A DNA stretch of 7,394 bases from Hyphomonadaceae bacterium. GTDB lineage: Bacteria > Pseudomonadota > Alphaproteobacteria > Caulobacterales > Aquidulcibacteraceae. The notes under the pieces are model-generated. The model made no database searches. It saw only the letters and a program-made list of their open reading frames with translations, and had not been told where the DNA came from. Shown in pieces: positions 5,464 to 7,394 of this stretch (position 1 is its first letter; each line of letters begins with the position of its first letter). The position numbers were made by a program, and so were the translations under genes. Location of the stretch: NCBI GenBank assembly GCA_025458365.1, contig JALOSP010000058.1, positions 1 to 7,394 of the forward strand. Direction: 5' to 3'.

Positions 5464-7394
5464 CTATGCCAGCGCACCCACTGCGCCATGGCAGTTCTTG
5501 AACCGCTTGCCGCTGCCGCACGGGCAAGGGGCGTTGCGCGGGGTGTCGAGCCAGGCGCGTGGCATCGGCCCCAGCGGTGACGGCACCAGATCGTCGGCGA
5601 GATCGCCCATCTCGTCCAGGCCGGTGGCGGGCGGCAGGTGCAGTGCTGCAAAAGGGTCGCCAGCGGCAAAACCATCCGACGACAGCGCGCCAAAGTCATC
5701 CAGTTGCGGGGCAAAACCTGACGGGATCGTCGGGATTTCGGCTGGTGCCTGACGCATCAGGCGGGCGTTCATCAGGAAGCGGGTGACTTCCTCGCGCAAA
5801 TCGCGCCGCATCTGCTCGAACAGGGTAAACCCTTCGGTCTTGTACTCGATCAGCGGGTCACGCTGGCCATAGCCACGCAAATGGATCACCGAGCGGAGAT
5901 GGTCGATGGTCTGCAAATGCTCACGCCATTTGGCGTCGATGCTCTGCAGCAGCACCTGCTTTTCCACCATCCGCATCTGTTCGGCGCCGAAGTCATCCAG
6001 CTTGGCCTGCCAGTGGGCGGCAGCGGCCTCGGTGATCTTGGTGGTGATGTCGGCGTCATCGACGCCTTCCTCGTTGATCCAGTCCACGATCGGCAGTTCC
6101 AAACCGAGAATGTCGCGCACGGCCGACTGCAGACCCTCTCCATCCCATTGTTCGGGGAGAAGCTTTGGCGGCATGAAGTCCGCGCACAGGGCCTCAATGG
6201 TCTCATCGCGCATCTCGGTCACGGTTTCTTCCACCGTCTCGGCACGCATGAAATCCTTGCGCTCTTCAAAGATCTGCTTGCGCTGATCATTGATCACGTC
6301 GTCATACTTCAACAGGTTCTTGCGGATGTCAAAGTTGCGGGCTTCCACCCGCTTCTGGCTGATTTCCATGGCCTTGGTCATCATGCGTTCTTCGATCGGC
6401 TCATCCTCATCGACCTTCATGGCGGCCATGATCGCCTTCATCCGGTCACCGGCGAAGATCCGCAGGAGGTCATCCTCGCATGACAGATAGAAGCGCGAAC
6501 GGCCAGGGTCGCCCTGACGGCCGGTGCGGCCACGCAGCTGGTTGTCGATCCGGCGGCTTTCATGACGCTCGGTGCCAAGCACATAGAGACCGCCCAGTTC
6601 CAGCGCCTTGGCCTTCTTGACCTCGATATCGGCCAGCAGGTCGGTTTTCAGTGCTGCCAGCTCCTCGGCGGTCATCGGTGGCAGGCCATCAGCTTCGCGC
6701 TGCTGCGCCACGAGGTCCAGCCGCATGTCCAGATTGCCGCCCAGCTGGATGTCTGTGCCGCGCCCTGCCATGTTGGTGGCGATGGTGACCGCACCAGGCA
6801 CCCCGGCCTCGGCCACGATAAAGGCTTCCTGCTCATGCTGGCGGGCATTGAGCACATTGTGCGGAATGCCTTCGGCTTTCAGCAGTTCAGCGATGGTCTC
6901 GGATTGCTCGATCGAAGCCGTACCGACCAGGATCGGTTGGCCGCGCTCGTGGGTGGCCTTGATATCCTTGATAATGGCCCGGTGCTTGCCCGCCTTGGTC
7001 TGGAACACCAGGTCATTCTCGTCGATCCGCTGGACCGGGCGGTGGGTCGGCATGTCGACGACTTGCAGGCCGTAAATGCTCTCGAATTCAGCCGCTTCGG
7101 TGGCTGCCGTCCCGGTCATCCCAGCGAGCTTGTCATAGAGCCGGAAATAGTTCTGGAACGTGATCGACGCGAGCGTGGCGTTTTCGGGCTGGACTTCCAC
7201 GCCCTCCTTGGCCTCGATGGCCTGGTGCAGGCCGTCTGACAGGCGCCGACCGGTCATCATGCGGCCGGTAAACTCGTCAATCAGCACCACTTCGTCGTCC
7301 TTGACGATATAATCCTTGTCGCGCTTGTACATGACGTGGGCGCGCAGAGCCTGATTGGAGTGGTGGACGATATTGGTGTTCACCACATCCCAGA
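5464..7394 (-). CDS. secA: protein translocase ATPase SecA, C-terminal part (cut by window edge)
   Basis: ATP-driven motor that pushes preproteins through the SecYEG channel at the inner membrane. About 643 codons are visible; the frame continues past the right edge, so the start and first motor motifs are outside. The GTG at 7386 is internal, since in-frame Trp and Asp codons precede it and SecA sequence is already under way ([19 protein letters not shown]). Recognisable parts, in order, are [32 protein letters not shown] and [21 protein letters not shown] of the second nucleotide-binding fold, then the helical scaffold/wing and linker. The C-terminus is a complete SEC-C zinc motif, [16 protein letters not shown]: the two close cysteines are encoded near 5524 and 5518 and the Cys-His pair near 5490. 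This motif normally binds zinc and contacts SecB or ribosomes. The stop is TAG. No frameshift or gap is visible. Confidence 0.97.
   Translation of the reverse strand, partial: WDVVNTNIVHHSNQALRAHVMYKRDKDYIVKDDEVVLIDEFTGRMMTGRRLSDGLHQAIEAKEGVEVQPENATLASITFQNYFRLYDKLAGMTGTAATEAAEFESIYGLQVVDMPTHRPVQRIDENDLVFQTKAGKHRAIIKDIKATHERGQPILVGTASIEQSETIAELLKAEGIPHNVLNARQHEQEAFIVAEAGVPGAVTIATNMAGRGTDIQLGGNLDMRLDLVAQQREADGLPPMTAEELAALKTDLLADIEVKKAKALELGGLYVLGTERHESRRIDNQLRGRTGRQGDPGRSRFYLSCEDDLLRIFAGDRMKAIMAAMKVDEDEPIEERMMTKAMEISQKRVEARNFDIRKNLLKYDDVINDQRKQIFEERKDFMRAETVEETVTEMRDETIEALCADFMPPKLLPEQWDGEGLQSAVRDILGLELPIVDWINEEGVDDADITTKITEAAAAHWQAKLDDFGAEQMRMVEKQVLLQSIDAKWREHLQTIDHLRSVIHLRGYGQRDPLIEYKTEGFTLFEQMRRDLREEVTRFLMNARLMRQAPAEIPTIPSGFAPQLDDFGALSSDGFAAGDPFAALHLPPATGLDEMGDLADDLVPSPLGPMPRAWLDTPRNAPCPCGSGKRFKNCHGAVGALA

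Noticed and set aside
5881..7239. Long + strand open frames (200 and 225 codons) opposite secA.
   Set aside because: They are antisense shadows of secA codon bias; their proteins are His/Leu/Gly/Asp-rich with no recognisable family.
1..7394. Undescribed defence, mobile or biosynthetic system.
   Set aside because: No transposase, integrase, toxin-antitoxin pair, direct-repeat array or biosynthetic cluster is seen; all larger genes belong to housekeeping or widespread families.

Overview
This window looks like ordinary chromosomal housekeeping DNA from a GC-rich alphaproteobacterium, probably a sphingomonad-type organism. That placement is inferred from the character of the SecA, CysS and FolE proteins and the GC-rich codon usage; it cannot be fixed further by eye. 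I see no phage, transposon, integron, CRISPR, tRNA or rRNA sequence, and no previously undescribed multigene system.

Layout, left to right. On the + strand, 25-1476 encodes a three-part fusion: an Ada-type methyl-phosphotriester zinc domain, an AraC-type helix-turn-helix and an AlkA-type 3-methyladenine DNA glycosylase. It converges with a minus-strand pair, cysS (cysteinyl-tRNA synthetase, 3244 to 1859) and a small four-cysteine lipoprotein (1862 to 1488), which overlap by ATGA and are probably translationally coupled. A roughly 200-base divergent intergenic region (3245-3447) separates cysS from folE (GTP cyclohydrolase I, 3448-4071, +). It holds candidate promoters for both directions and a hairpin that encloses the folE ribosome binding site.

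Downstream of folE a perfect 13-bp inverted repeat (4079-4115) probably ends the transcript. A 263-base gene-poor gap follows, then a DUF2939-family membrane-anchored protein (4338-4949, +). This converges, 15 bases away, with a minus-strand pair: the C-terminal part of secA (from the right window edge to 5464) followed by a DUF1801-family protein (5399 to 4965).

The genes serve separate basic functions: alkylation repair, cysteine charging of tRNA, folate/pterin synthesis and protein export. They do not form one pathway. The points worth a second look are small regulatory signals around folE and cysS, the Ada-AlkA fusion and the uncharacterised lipoprotein.
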